Positions 1 to 9,861 of a stretch of DNA of 56,281 nt are shown one piece after another. Location of the stretch: NCBI GenBank assembly GCA_016860685.1, contig BOJX01000008.1, positions 1-56,281 of the forward strand. Direction: 5' to 3'. This DNA is from Planctomycetota bacterium (GTDB taxonomy: Bacteria; Planctomycetota; Phycisphaerae; UBA1845). The position numbers and the translations under genes were made by a program. Below the pieces are notes generated by a model, which ran no database searches, was not told where the DNA came from, and saw only the letters and a program-made list of their open reading frames with translations. Each line of letters begins with the position of its first letter. Position 1 is the first letter of the stretch.

Positions 1-222
1 TCGAAGAAGGGCGGGCGAACGCGGCTGCGCGTCGTCGAAGCGCCCTGACGGCGTCCCTCTGATTGTTGAACGTCCAACCGCACCCGGTAACATGCGGCGG
101 TCATCAAGAACCGTCGCCGCGCAAGGTGTTGAACCATCGTGCGCCCGCTCAACGGGGGTTCGCGCCGGCGTCCCGAGAGAATTTCGGTGGGACGGTGAAC
201 TGGCGACCTGGAGAGGATCGGC

Positions 223-1926
223 ATGTTCAACCAAGGATTGCGGATTGTCGTCACAGCATTTGCGGCGCTGGTGCTGATCGGATGTCATCAGCCCGGGGCG
301 TCGCCTGGGTCCGGCGTCTGGCAGGCGCGTTTGTATGACGGGCTGGGCGGTCACCGGCGCAAGGTGACGACGGCGTCGTACAAGGCGCAGCAGTTTTTCA
401 ACCAGGGCCTCATCTGGGCGTACGCATTCAATCATGACGAGGCGATCCGCTCCTTCCGTGCTGCGGCTGCGCTCGACCCGGACTGCGCGATGGCGCACTG
501 GGGCGTCGCGTTGTGTTACGGACCGCACATCAACAACCCGGCGATGACCGAGGAGGCGGGGCGCGCCGCGTGGGCGGCGATCCAGGACGCGCTCGCCCGC
601 GCGGACAAGGCGTCGCCGACGGAACGCGCGCTGATCGCGGCGCTGGCCCACCGTTACGCCGACCCCCCGCCGACGGATCGTCGTCCCCTCGACGAGGCCT
701 ACGCCGAGGCGATGCGGAAGCTCTGGCTCGACCACCCCGGTGACGCCGACATCGGCGCGTTGTACGCCGAGGCGATGATGGACCTCCAGCCGTGGGACTT
801 GTGGACCCGCGACGGTCAGCCGAAGGGGCGCACGCCGCAGATTCTCACCGTGCTGGAGCAGGTGTTGCGCATTCATCCCGATCACCCCGGTGCGCTGCAC
901 TTGTACATTCACGCCGTCGAGGCCGCCCGTCCGGAACTGGGGATCGCCGCGGCGGACCGGCTTCGCAACCTGGTTCCCGCTTCGGGTCATCTTGTTCACA
1001 TGCCGTCGCACATCGACGTGTTGACGGGGCGGTGGGAGACGGCGTCGCGCCAGAACGAGCAGGCGATCCGTGCGGACCGCGCTTACCGTCGCCTGTCGCC
1101 GACGCAGGGTTTCTACCGCGTCTACATGTCGCACAATCATCACATGCTGATGTTCGCGTCGATGATGGAGGGCCGGCGCGAGGTGGCGCTTCGGGCCGCG
1201 CGACAGCTCGTCGCGGACGTTCCGGAGGATTACGCGCGGGCGCAGACGGCGCTGGTCGACCCCTATCTCGGCGCGCCGTATGACGTGATGAAGCGCTTCG
1301 GAATGTGGCAGGCGATCCTCGACGAGCCGGCGCCGCCGGACTACCTGCCGATCACGAACGCCACGTGGCGCCACGCGCGGGCGATCGCGTTTGCCGCGAC
1401 CGGTCGCGTGGAAGAAGCCCGCCGCGAGCATGAGGCTTTCCGTCAGATTGTCGCCGCCCTGCCGGATTCGGCGATGTACGCGATCAATCCGGCGAAGAAG
1501 GTGCTGGCGATCGGGGATCACCTCACCGCCGGCGAGATCGCCCTGCGCGAAGGCAAGATCGACGACGCCGTCGCGGCGCTGCGCCAGGCGGTCGAGATCG
1601 AGGACGACCTGCAATACATGGAGCCGCCGGAGTGGGTCCAGCCGGTGCGTCACACCCTTGGCGCGGTCCTCGTTTCCGCCGGACGGTACGACGAAGCCGA
1701 GGCGGTCTACCGCGAAGACCTCGACAACTGGCCCGAGAACGGCTGGTCCTTGCACGGACTGGCGGCGAGTCTCGACGGACAGGGGAAACCCGGCGAAGCC
1801 GCCGAAATCCGCCTGCGGTTGTCGCGCGCCTGGCGCCGCTCGGACACGCCGATCCCCTCGAGCTGCTTGTGCGTCACGGGGACGCGCTCGATCCAACCCG
1901 CATCGGCGGGCGAGGGGGCGAACTAG
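223..1926 (+). CDS. TPR-repeat lipoprotein (hypothetical)
   Basis: 567 aa ORF; N-terminal hydrophobic stretch ending in IGC lipobox-like motif; repeated TPR-like helices (ALDPDCAMAHWGVAL, YDEAEAVYREDLDNWPENGWSLHGLA). Confidence 0.75.
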   Translation: MFNQGLRIVVTAFAALVLIGCHQPGASPGSGVWQARLYDGLGGHRRKVTTASYKAQQFFNQGLIWAYAFNHDEAIRSFRAAAALDPDCAMAHWGVALCYGPHINNPAMTEEAGRAAWAAIQDALARADKASPTERALIAALAHRYADPPPTDRRPLDEAYAEAMRKLWLDHPGDADIGALYAEAMMDLQPWDLWTRDGQPKGRTPQILTVLEQVLRIHPDHPGALHLYIHAVEAARPELGIAAADRLRNLVPASGHLVHMPSHIDVLTGRWETASRQNEQAIRADRAYRRLSPTQGFYRVYMSHNHHMLMFASMMEGRREVALRAARQLVADVPEDYARAQTALVDPYLGAPYDVMKRFGMWQAILDEPAPPDYLPITNATWRHARAIAFAATGRVEEARREHEAFRQIVAALPDSAMYAINPAKKVLAIGDHLTAGEIALREGKIDDAVAALRQAVEIEDDLQYMEPPEWVQPVRHTLGAVLVSAGRYDEAEAVYREDLDNWPENGWSLHGLAASLDGQGKPGEAAEIRLRLSRAWRRSDTPIPSSCLCVTGTRSIQPASAGEGAN

Positions 1927-1964
1927 CGTCGTGAGTTGCATATGCGTTGCTTAACTCCCGGATC

Positions 1965-1981
1965 GCGAAGCTCTGCTTCGC
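1965..1981. repeat. Short perfect inverted repeat (gcgaagc-tct-gcttcgc) in intergenic region
   Basis: Read directly: 7-bp stem, 3-nt loop. Confidence 0.5.
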
Positions 1982-2008
1982 TTCAGCGGAGCGGACCTGT
2001 CTCTGGGG

Positions 2009-2036
2009 CGGACCGGAGGTTCGCGGTCCGTCTTTG
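2009..2036 (+). terminator. Possible terminator-like hairpin after the TPR gene
   Basis: cggaccg / cggtccg 7-bp stem followed by short T-rich tctttgtt. Confidence 0.35.
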
Positions 2037-2093
2037 TTGCAAACACCTGGCTTGGCGCGCAAGCCGCTGTCTTGCCGATATCGGGGACGCCCC

Positions 2094-3608
2094 GTGAGAA
2101 AACCAGTGCTGCTGGGCATCGACATCGGCACGACCGGGACGCGGGCGATCGTCGTCGGGCTGGACGGTAACGCGGCGGGGTCGGCGGTGGAGGAGTATCC
2201 GCTCTCGACGCCGCGGCCGCTGTGGTCGGAGCAGAATCCCGCGGACTGGTGGCGGGCGGCCGTCGCCACGATCCGCAAGGTGCTGGAGACGGTTCCGGCG
2301 AGTGCCGTGCGGGCGGTGGGGCTGTCCGGGCAGATGCACGGGCTGGTGCTGCTGGACGACCGGGGGGAGGTTCTGCGGCCCGCGATTCTCTGGAATGATC
2401 AGCGGACCGCGCGCGAGTGTGAGGAGATTACGCGTCGCGTCGGAGAGGCAACGCTCGTCGCCGAGACTTCCAACCCCGTCCTGACCGGTTTCACCGCGGG
2501 CAAGATCGCGTGGGTCCGCCGGCATGAGCCGCGCGTCCTCGACCGGACGCGGAGGATCCTCCTGCCGAAGGATTACATTCGCTTCCGGCTGACCGGCGAG
2601 TTCGCCACGGAGGTCTCGGATGCGTCGGGCACGTCGCTGCTGAACGTGCCGCAAAGGGCGTGGTCGCGGACGATGCTGGACGCCCTCGAAATCGACGAGG
2701 ACCGGCTTCCCCGTGTGTTCGAGTCAGTGCGGATCACCGGCGCCGTAACCGCCGGCGCTGCGGCCGAGACCGGGTTGATCGCCGGAACGCCCGTCGTCGG
2801 GGGCGGGGGCGATCAGGCGGCGGGCGCGATCGGGGCGGGGATCGTGCGTCCGGGCGCGGTGTCGGTCAGCCTCGGCACGTCCGGCGTCGTGTTCGCGCAT
2901 GCCGCGCTGCCCCGGGTGGATCCGCGCCTGCGCACGCACACGTTCTGCCACGCAGTGCCAGGCGCGTGGCATGTGATGGGCGTCATGCTCAGCGCCGGCG
3001 GGAGTCTGCGCTGGTGGCGCGACGCCTTCTGCGAAAGCGAGCGCGCACAGGCGGGGCGCGAGGACGTGACCGCCTACGACCTCATCGCCCGCGGGGCGTC
3101 GCGGGTTCCGCCGGGATCGGATGGACTCGTCTTCCTGCCGTATCTGACCGGCGAGCGAACGCCGCACCCCGATCCTCACGCCCGCGGCGCGTTCGTCGGG
3201 GCGACGCTTCGCCACGGCCGGGACCACTTCGCCCGCGCCGTGTTCGAGGGCGTCGCGTTCGGCCTGAAGGACTCGCTGGAGATTCTCAAGGCGATGAACG
3301 TCCCCGCGGGCGAAATCCGCCTCACCGGCGGGGGCGCGCGCAGCCCGTTGTGGCGGCAGATCCTCGCGGACGTGTTTCATCAGACCGTGACGCCCGTCGC
3401 GGCGGATGAAGGACCGGCGTTCGGAGCGGCGCTGCTGGCGGGCGTGGGCTGCGGCGCGTTTGCGTCCGTCGAGCAGGCCTGTGACGCCGCGGTCCGTCTC
3501 GGTCCGCCCGTTGCCCCGCAACGCGACGCCGCGCAGGCCTACGACGAAGCGTATGCGCGGTATACCCGGCTTTACCCGGCGCTTCGCGACGTCTTCCCGC
3601 GATCCTGA
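2094..3608 (+). CDS. xylB: Xylulokinase (FGGY carbohydrate kinase)
   Basis: LLGIDIGTTGTRAIVV, GLSGQMHGLVLLD, ILWNDQRT, LPKDYIRFRLTGE, GGGGDQAAGAIGAG and RLTGGGARSPLWRQILADVF motifs; GTG start at 2094 chosen over the longer ORF. Confidence 0.88.
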   Translation: MRKPVLLGIDIGTTGTRAIVVGLDGNAAGSAVEEYPLSTPRPLWSEQNPADWWRAAVATIRKVLETVPASAVRAVGLSGQMHGLVLLDDRGEVLRPAILWNDQRTARECEEITRRVGEATLVAETSNPVLTGFTAGKIAWVRRHEPRVLDRTRRILLPKDYIRFRLTGEFATEVSDASGTSLLNVPQRAWSRTMLDALEIDEDRLPRVFESVRITGAVTAGAAAETGLIAGTPVVGGGGDQAAGAIGAGIVRPGAVSVSLGTSGVVFAHAALPRVDPRLRTHTFCHAVPGAWHVMGVMLSAGGSLRWWRDAFCESERAQAGREDVTAYDLIARGASRVPPGSDGLVFLPYLTGERTPHPDPHARGAFVGATLRHGRDHFARAVFEGVAFGLKDSLEILKAMNVPAGEIRLTGGGARSPLWRQILADVFHQTVTPVAADEGPAFGAALLAGVGCGAFASVEQACDAAVRLGPPVAPQRDAAQAYDEAYARYTRLYPALRDVFPRS

Positions 3609-3630
3609 GGCGTGGTTCGCGGCGGTGCCG

Positions 3631-5196
3631 TCACGGCTTCGCCGAGGTCGCGCCCGTCTCCACCGACACCACGTCCAGGTTGATCCGCCCGATCACGTCC
3701 ATCAGCTTGAAACTCAGCTCAGCCAGCGCCGTCTCGCGCATCGAACTGAGGGCGAAGGCGATCCGCGTCGGGCTGCAATCCGACTCATTCAGCGCCGCGT
3801 CGAAGTCCACCCACGCGCCGTTCACCCAGAACTGCGTCCACATGTGGAACCCGAAGATGTCCTGCTGTCCGCCGAAGATCGGGACATACGCCAGCCCGAC
3901 CGCGACCCGCGACGGCAGCCCCCGAATCCGCCCCAGCGCCGCCAGCAGCACGGCGTGCTCGCTGCAATCCCCCTTCTTCGAGCGGCACACGTCGCTGGCG
4001 GTGGCAAACCCCACGTCCAGCGATTTCGCGTCGATGTAGTCGCTGACGAAGCGCCTCAGCCGGTCGGCCAGCGCCAGCGGATCCGTCTCGTCTCCGGCAG
4101 CCTGGGACGCCAGGTCGATCAACTTCGGATCGGCGGTGTTGATCAGCACATTGCTCTCGATGAACTCGCCCGAGTCGCCGGGCAGGGGCTTCGCTTCCGC
4201 CTTGCGCAGCGCCGCATGATCCACCCGCACCAGGCGCACCGTTACGGCCGATCCGTCGCGCGCCTCGACCTTCTGCATCGCCGTCTCGGGCAGGTCCAGC
4301 GTAAACGCCGCTCCGTCCTTCGGCGACAACCGGTACGTCGCCTGCCGCGCCTCCTTGTGCGGAATGCGCTTCGCCACGGGGACCGTGTTCGTCATGAAGA
4401 ATTCGGCGGGGACGAAGTCCTTCACGGCCTCCGCCTGAGGCACGGCGATCATGTCCATGCTGATCCCGCCGAGGTTCGTCTGCGTCTTCACCATCCGCGC
4501 CGTCGCCGGGTCCATCCACGTGACGGAAGTGACGCGCCCCATCGGCGTGACCACCTCCGCGTCTATCCGCCGCGCGGTCAGCTTCTGCCCGCGATGCTCG
4601 AAGGTCTCGTCGCCCCCGACGCGCGTCACGATCTCCACGACACCGTCGAGGCGGATGTCCGGCGAATACGTCGTCAGCGTGTACGACGTCCCCGGAGCAA
4701 ACCCGCGCTCCGCAGTTTCGCGGTACAATCCCCAGATCATCATCGGCCGAACCGGTTTTCCATCCACCTCGGGCAGCGGATACGTCTTCGTGCTGTCCAT
4801 CCCGAACTGCGTCGATGTGATCGTCACCGCTCCGTCCTTGAAGACGCCGCGCGAGCGCACCGGGGTGTCGGCCATGACCATCACCGTCTCGAACTCCAGC
4901 GCGTCGCCCGCGAGGGTCTCCACCGTGCTCTGATTCACTTCGATGCTGACCGACACGTTCGCCCGGGCGAGCTTCAGCTTCATCCGGGTCGCGGTCAGGA
5001 TCCGATCGCCCTGGCGGGTCATCGTCGAATGCCCGTAGCCCACCTTCCCGCCCATCATCATCACGTCGGCCCACTCATCGGAGAACAGACCCTGCGGCGG
5101 GTTCTTCGGGTCGATGATCTGGGCGGATCCAGCCGCCGCGCTCCCCGATACCAGAAAAACCGAAGCGACCAACAACGCCAACCTGTGCATATTCAT
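3631..5196 (-). CDS. Transglutaminase-like domain protein, secreted
   Basis: Signal peptide (MNMHRLALLVASVFLVSGSAAA); C-terminal CRSKKGDCSEHAVLLAALGRIRGLPSRVAVGLAYV and FGFHMWTQFWVNGAWVDFDAA match the transglutaminase Cys-His-Asp arrangement. Confidence 0.8.
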   Translation of the reverse strand: MNMHRLALLVASVFLVSGSAAAGSAQIIDPKNPPQGLFSDEWADVMMMGGKVGYGHSTMTRQGDRILTATRMKLKLARANVSVSIEVNQSTVETLAGDALEFETVMVMADTPVRSRGVFKDGAVTITSTQFGMDSTKTYPLPEVDGKPVRPMMIWGLYRETAERGFAPGTSYTLTTYSPDIRLDGVVEIVTRVGGDETFEHRGQKLTARRIDAEVVTPMGRVTSVTWMDPATARMVKTQTNLGGISMDMIAVPQAEAVKDFVPAEFFMTNTVPVAKRIPHKEARQATYRLSPKDGAAFTLDLPETAMQKVEARDGSAVTVRLVRVDHAALRKAEAKPLPGDSGEFIESNVLINTADPKLIDLASQAAGDETDPLALADRLRRFVSDYIDAKSLDVGFATASDVCRSKKGDCSEHAVLLAALGRIRGLPSRVAVGLAYVPIFGGQQDIFGFHMWTQFWVNGAWVDFDAALNESDCSPTRIAFALSSMRETALAELSFKLMDVIGRINLDVVSVETGATSAKP

Positions 5197-5428
5197 CAGA
5201 ATTCTCGCATGAGACGCCGTCTCGCTGTTAAGCCGCGCCCCTAAGGAAGGGTTCCTTCTCCGCCTGAGAAGCCTTAAGAAAACATCGTGTCGCGCAGACA
5301 CTCCCGCCGCTCTTGCACGTTCGACCGCCGACGGGTGCGCTGTTCCGGGCTTCTCAGGGACTTGCCCCGCGACGGCGCGCCAACGACGCGCCTTCGCCCA
5401 CCTGCATGCCCTGACGGTTTGACGGATT

Positions 5429-6187
5429 CTATCGCCCGAACCACTTCCGCAGCTTGTACAAAGTCGTGTCCCGACCCGCCTTGGCGATCGAAATTGTCAG
5501 CGGAATGTGCTTCGGGCAGACTTTGACGCAGTTCTGGCTGTTGCCGCAGTCGGCGATGCCACCCTTGCCCGCGAGAACTTCGAGGCGTTCGTCCGCCGCG
5601 GATTTTCCCGTCGGGTGGGCGTTGAAGAGGATGGCCTGCGAGATCGCCGCCGCCCCGATGAAAGGCGAATCCTGATGATACTGCGGACACGCCTCCACGC
5701 AGCACCCGCACGTCATGCATTGCGACAGGGGATACGCCTCCTCCTGCTCCTTCGGAAAAACGCGCGGACCGGGACCGCGGTCGTAGTAGTCGTCCACCTG
5801 CACCCAGGCCTTGACCCGCTTCAGCGCGTCGAACATCCGCTGGCGGTTGACCAGCAGATCGCGGACGACGGGGAACTTCGTCATCGGGCGAAGCTCGATC
5901 GTGTCCCCCCCGTCCGTGCAGAGATTGTCGATCAGCGCGCTGCACGCCTGACGCACGCGCCCGTTGATGACCATCGTGCAGGCCCCGCAGACCTCCTCGA
6001 GGCAGCAGGAGTCGTACGCGACCGGCGTCGTCGCCTGGTGATCGACCGTCACCGGATGCGCCGCGATCCGCTGAAGCACCGTCGTGACGTTCATGCCCGG
6101 TTCATACTCGACCGAGAACGTTTCCCAGTGCTCAGCCGAGTGCGGATCCTGTTGACGAAGAACCTTGACGTGAATGTACCGTGACAT
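5429..6187 (-). CDS. sdhB: Succinate dehydrogenase/fumarate reductase iron-sulfur subunit
   Basis: CCLEEVCGACTMVINGR (2Fe-2S), CMTCGCCVEACPQY and CGNSQNCVKVCPKHIPLT (cluster ligands). Confidence 0.92.
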   Translation of the reverse strand: MSRYIHVKVLRQQDPHSAEHWETFSVEYEPGMNVTTVLQRIAAHPVTVDHQATTPVAYDSCCLEEVCGACTMVINGRVRQACSALIDNLCTDGGDTIELRPMTKFPVVRDLLVNRQRMFDALKRVKAWVQVDDYYDRGPGPRVFPKEQEEAYPLSQCMTCGCCVEACPQYHQDSPFIGAAAISQAILFNAHPTGKSAADERLEVLAGKGGIADCGNSQNCVKVCPKHIPLTISIAKAGRDTTLYKLRKWFGR

Positions 6188-6814
6188 AAAAAGCTGCCAG
6201 CTCCTGGCTTTCAGCCGCTCCGTGCTGCATGCCTCGCAAGCCGCGGGCTTCAGCCCGAGCGATTCTTCCGAGCCGTACCCTTCAACCCGCCCGCTCCGGT
6301 CGGAATCTCCGCCTCGCTCATTCCCTGCGACTCATCTGAACCTCTGCCCGACCGTCGCATCCCCCTCTCGGCGGCGCACGAACCAGCCGGTCGCGATCCC
6401 GGTGCGTGCGTTCTTCGCCTTCTGCAAGCTCTCGGGCAACAGCAAAGCGACCGCCAGTCCGCACCCTCGAATGAGGATGCATCCCGCCTTCGAGGCTCGT
6501 CGGGCGCTGCCCCACGGCTTCGATAGCGACGGGTCATTCGTACACGGACTTGGCCCGCTTTTCAAATCCGGCCCGATCACCGGCGACGATTCGTTCGGAA
6601 CGGGCCGTTGCGGGTCTTTCAGGGCAGCAGGCGCGAGCACACCGTCCCCAATACGAACCCTCGCCCGCGCGCCCTGTCTGAGTGACGCCCGGTCAGGAGC
6701 CATGACGAGGTTCCATGAAGCGGCTGAAACGGCTGCCCCTCCGAGTCTCAGTTCGGTTCCGGCGGACTTGGAGGGCGGTTCGCCGGATTCTCAGATTCGC
6801 AGACCCAGAACTGA

Positions 6815-6837
6815 CACGCGGTTTCTAAACCCGCGTG
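6815..6837. repeat. Intergenic inverted repeat (cacgcggttt..aaacccgcgtg)
   Basis: Near-perfect stem with a single-base bulge read directly. Confidence 0.5.
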
Positions 6838-6960
6838 AAAGGCCGGATAGACACGCGTCCTGACTGGAGCGGCTCGGTTTTGAAACAACGTCCGGGCCGC
6901 GCGCGTCAACAAAAGCGGCGGGGGGTTCGCCCCGATCAAAGCGGATTCAGCCGCCACGAG

Positions 6961-7005
6961 CCGGAAAAACAGGAGAGCCCGAGTTCGCCGTGTCCCGGGC
7001 TCTCC
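6961..7005 (-). terminator. Rho-independent terminator, minus strand
   Basis: Perfect 10-bp inverted repeat ggagagcccg (6972-6981) / cgggctctcc (6996-7005); on the minus strand it is followed by tgtttttcc. Confidence 0.65.
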
Positions 7006-7234
7006 GTGTCAAGGAAGGCTGGCCGCTCCGAGGAGCGGAGACCCTCAGCCTCCGATCATCTATCGGTCGATCAACCTCGGTACTTCATTTGCGCCTCTCC
7101 CGCGCAAAGTCGGCGGAGAACCCCGACCGGCGCCGGACGACCGGGCCTGGATCAAGTCGCGTCTCAACGGCGCACCGGTCCGACGCCCGCCTCGCCGCTT
7201 GATTCGGCGCCTCCGAACCCCTCTTGCGGCGAGG

Positions 7235-7480
7235 TCACGGACCGTCTTCGTCGTCGATCACCGGGGTAAACGTCGAGGCCGATCCCGCCGCGTTCGGATC
7301 CAGCGCCATCACCGCGCCAGTCCTCACATCCACGACATATATCCGGCCGTCGATGACGACCGGCTTCCTCGCCAGAACCTCGTCGCGCACCGTCACCGTG
7401 TTGCCGATGACCCCGACGCAACCGCTCAGCGCGGCCGTCAGCGCCAGGCACGCCGCCGCCGTTATCGCTTTCCTCGTCAT
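7235..7480 (-). CDS. Small putative lipoprotein
   Basis: 81 aa; MTRKAITAAACLALTAALSGCVG signal with LSGC lipobox. Confidence 0.6.
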   Translation of the reverse strand: MTRKAITAAACLALTAALSGCVGVIGNTVTVRDEVLARKPVVIDGRIYVVDVRTGAVMALDPNAAGSASTFTPVIDDEDGP

Positions 7481-7611
7481 TCAAACCTCCCCTTCCTCGC
7501 GGGGTCGAGCTTCAGCGGCCACCGATCCTCATCGCCGCCTTTCACCGCCCGACATCATGACACGGTGCGGGACACACCGGTTAGCCTCCCGCGCCGTGTC
7601 GGGAGTTGTCG

Positions 7612-7656
7612 GCAGGCTCACCCGCGTCCCGCAGGCTCACCCGCGTCCCGCAGGCT
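7612..7656. repeat. 19-bp tandem repeat, about 2.4 copies (gcaggctcacccgcgtccc)
   Basis: Two perfect consecutive units 7612-7630 and 7631-7649 plus a partial third. Confidence 0.8.
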
Positions 7657-7703
7657 CCTCCCCTTCCGACATCCTCACCTTGCCGGCGTCGGGGCGTTAC
7701 GAA

Positions 7704-7767
7704 GAACCCGCTTGCTCACGGGCGCTGGCGGGGCGATGCGAGAAACCCGCTTCCTCACGGGCGCGGC
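7704..7767. repeat. Duplicated intergenic motif AACCCGCTT(G/C)CTCACGGGCGC
   Basis: gaacccgcttgctcacgggcgc at about 7704 and aaacccgcttcctcacgggcgc at about 7743. Confidence 0.7.
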
Positions 7768-7830
7768 ACAGTTTAAACAACGACTTACGTTATTCTGTCG
7801 CCTTGTTGCCTGTTGCGTGTCGCCTACCGC

Positions 7831-9861
7831 CTACCGCCTGTCCCCTGCCTGCACGGCCTCCAGTCTCAGATAATCCAGTCCGAACATGTACTTCACCACC
7901 GCCTTCTCGTTCGCCCCGACGACCTCGACGGTGAGTCGATTCTCTCCTTGTCGCAGCTCGAAGCGCCCCAGCCGCATTTCCTCGGACACGATCACGCCGT
8001 TGTGGTAGAAGTCGATCGGTTCACCCGCCTTCGCGTCGTTCACATGAAGCTGATGCACGCCGTAATCCGCGGCCTTGACGAAACGCCCGATGATTTCATA
8101 CGTCCCCGCATTCGGCGCCTGGAATGAGAGCACCAGCTGGTCGCCGACCTTGTGTCCTTCGCGCCACCACAGGTGCGCGTCGTTGCTCGTGCCCCAGACG
8201 TTCTGCGGTTCGGCGACGCCCGCCTTCTCGACGATCGTCATCTCCTCGCCCTCGATCGCTCCCGGCGTGCGCGGCGGAACGTAGGGCGGAATCTCGCGCA
8301 CGACGAGGTCCGCCGGATCCAACGGCGGGAATCCGTCCGTCGCGCCGGGCTTGGCGTACCAGTACGCAGTCACGGTCATGTCCACGTCGGTTTCCTTGTT
8401 CCAATGCCAAAGCTCCATGTCGAATTTGAAGCTCTTCTCGAAGGGAATCTTGTCGAGAATGTGCCATCGGTTGACCGTGGTATGCCCGTAATTGTAAGGC
8501 CCGTCGCAACGCGGTTGATTATGATAAGCATGTTGAAACGGCACATTGCAGCACCAGGCGTAGCCGAAGTAGTCCTCCGTGCCGGTTCCGAAATGCGAGG
8601 GGAACGTCTCACCGTCCACGTAAATCTTCTCGTCTCCCTCGCCCCACCACTCACGGACCGGGTTCGCGATGCTGAACGCTGCGCCGACGAAGACGCCCCG
8701 GCCGGTGGCGGTGAGGTAGTTCCAGTCGATCTTCGGCATCGAGGGCACCCCGCGCTGGATCCGCGTCTTGGCGTGGAAGTGCATATCCCTTCGGCGCCAG
8801 GCGTCATCAGAGCTGACTCGGCATATTGCGAGGAGTTCGACGGGGTGATCGCTGGAATTCTCTATCCGAATCTGAGCTTGTCGGCGGAAGGGCATGACCC
8901 AATTGCACCACATATCTCCGTTCGATGAAACGCCGCAGGGGAGCGACCGGTAAGCGTGAGAACCCGGTCCCGCGCCGAAGAAATCGACCACCGGGCAGAT
9001 CACCGTCTCAACCCCGTCAAAAGAGATGTGCAGGATGACCTTGCGCAGCACTTTCGGCGGCGTCGGGTCTTTGAATCGGAACAGGAGGCCGGTGAGGGTT
9101 CCGGTTTTGGAGCGTGACTCCCAGACCAGCTCCGATTTTCCCGCGTCAATCGTCGTCCACGAGGGCTTGCCCGTGATGCTGATAGGTTGGGCGTCTGCGG
9201 CCAACTCCACGGCGACGCCTGAGGAGGCGGGTTCAATCGCCTCGGACGCGGCGACCCTGAAGGAGGTCACACGCACATTCGGCGGATACGTCCTGTAGTT
9301 GAGGTGATAGTAAAAGTCTTTCTCATCGCACGTCACCTTGCAGTGCTTGGCGTAGGGAATCGGGAAGTAACTGTTCCACCCCCGGCTGCGTTCGCCGGAG
9401 ATCGGCGACGGGTTCCACGGGAGCTTGCCGCCGAGGAAGTCCTGCATCGGGCATTCGATCTCCGGCGTGTCCTCACCATCGAGATAGATGCGGAGCGTCC
9501 CCTTCGGGTTGGCCGACCAGATGCGCACGATCGCGCCCGGGCCAGCCATGTCCGCCATCACGTGCTCGGTCCGCCCGCCGACCTTCTCTTCCCGGATGAA
9601 CTGCCCCCAGTCGGCGTTGGCGAACCACTTTTCCTGATCGTCCGGCGTGACCGACGCGCGGTCGTAGCTGGAAAACTGCTTGCACGTGAACGCCGGATCG
9701 GGGTATGCCGCCAGCGCCCGCAGGTCCGTCATTTCCCGCAGCAGCGACTCCGTCGTCACTACCTTTGACGTTCCCGCGCATCCGCACGCCAGCAGCATCA
9801 GCAACGCGGATCCGATCCCCGCGCGGCCAAGCCCGCGATGCGTCCAAGATGACCGACTCAT
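7831..9861 (-). CDS. DUF2961 (GH172-like) domain lipoprotein
   Basis: ADMAGPGAIVRIWSANPKGTLRIYLDG, FGTGTEDYFGYAWCCNVPFQHAYHNQPRCDGPYNYG are DUF2961 hallmarks; start at MSRSSWTH with LLACGCAG lipobox. Confidence 0.82.
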   Translation of the reverse strand: MSRSSWTHRGLGRAGIGSALLMLLACGCAGTSKVVTTESLLREMTDLRALAAYPDPAFTCKQFSSYDRASVTPDDQEKWFANADWGQFIREEKVGGRTEHVMADMAGPGAIVRIWSANPKGTLRIYLDGEDTPEIECPMQDFLGGKLPWNPSPISGERSRGWNSYFPIPYAKHCKVTCDEKDFYYHLNYRTYPPNVRVTSFRVAASEAIEPASSGVAVELAADAQPISITGKPSWTTIDAGKSELVWESRSKTGTLTGLLFRFKDPTPPKVLRKVILHISFDGVETVICPVVDFFGAGPGSHAYRSLPCGVSSNGDMWCNWVMPFRRQAQIRIENSSDHPVELLAICRVSSDDAWRRRDMHFHAKTRIQRGVPSMPKIDWNYLTATGRGVFVGAAFSIANPVREWWGEGDEKIYVDGETFPSHFGTGTEDYFGYAWCCNVPFQHAYHNQPRCDGPYNYGHTTVNRWHILDKIPFEKSFKFDMELWHWNKETDVDMTVTAYWYAKPGATDGFPPLDPADLVVREIPPYVPPRTPGAIEGEEMTIVEKAGVAEPQNVWGTSNDAHLWWREGHKVGDQLVLSFQAPNAGTYEIIGRFVKAADYGVHQLHVNDAKAGEPIDFYHNGVIVSEEMRLGRFELRQGENRLTVEVVGANEKAVVKYMFGLDYLRLEAVQAGDRR

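Noticed and set aside
1-222. Short ORFs at 63-338 and 92-277
   Set aside because: No conserved motifs; overlap the well-supported TPR lipoprotein start.
3406-5244. 612-aa plus-strand ORF
   Set aside because: Overlaps the 3' end of xylB and is antisense to the transglutaminase-like gene; Arg/His/Pro-rich shadow composition.
5374-5392. ggcgcg-ccaacga-cgcgcc inverted repeat downstream of sdhB
   Set aside because: Short GC stem without T-tract; easily expected by chance in GC-rich DNA.
6174-6863. 229-aa plus-strand ORF in the gene-poor region
   Set aside because: Ser/Pro/Arg-rich with no motifs and starts inside sdhB antisense; not supported as coding.
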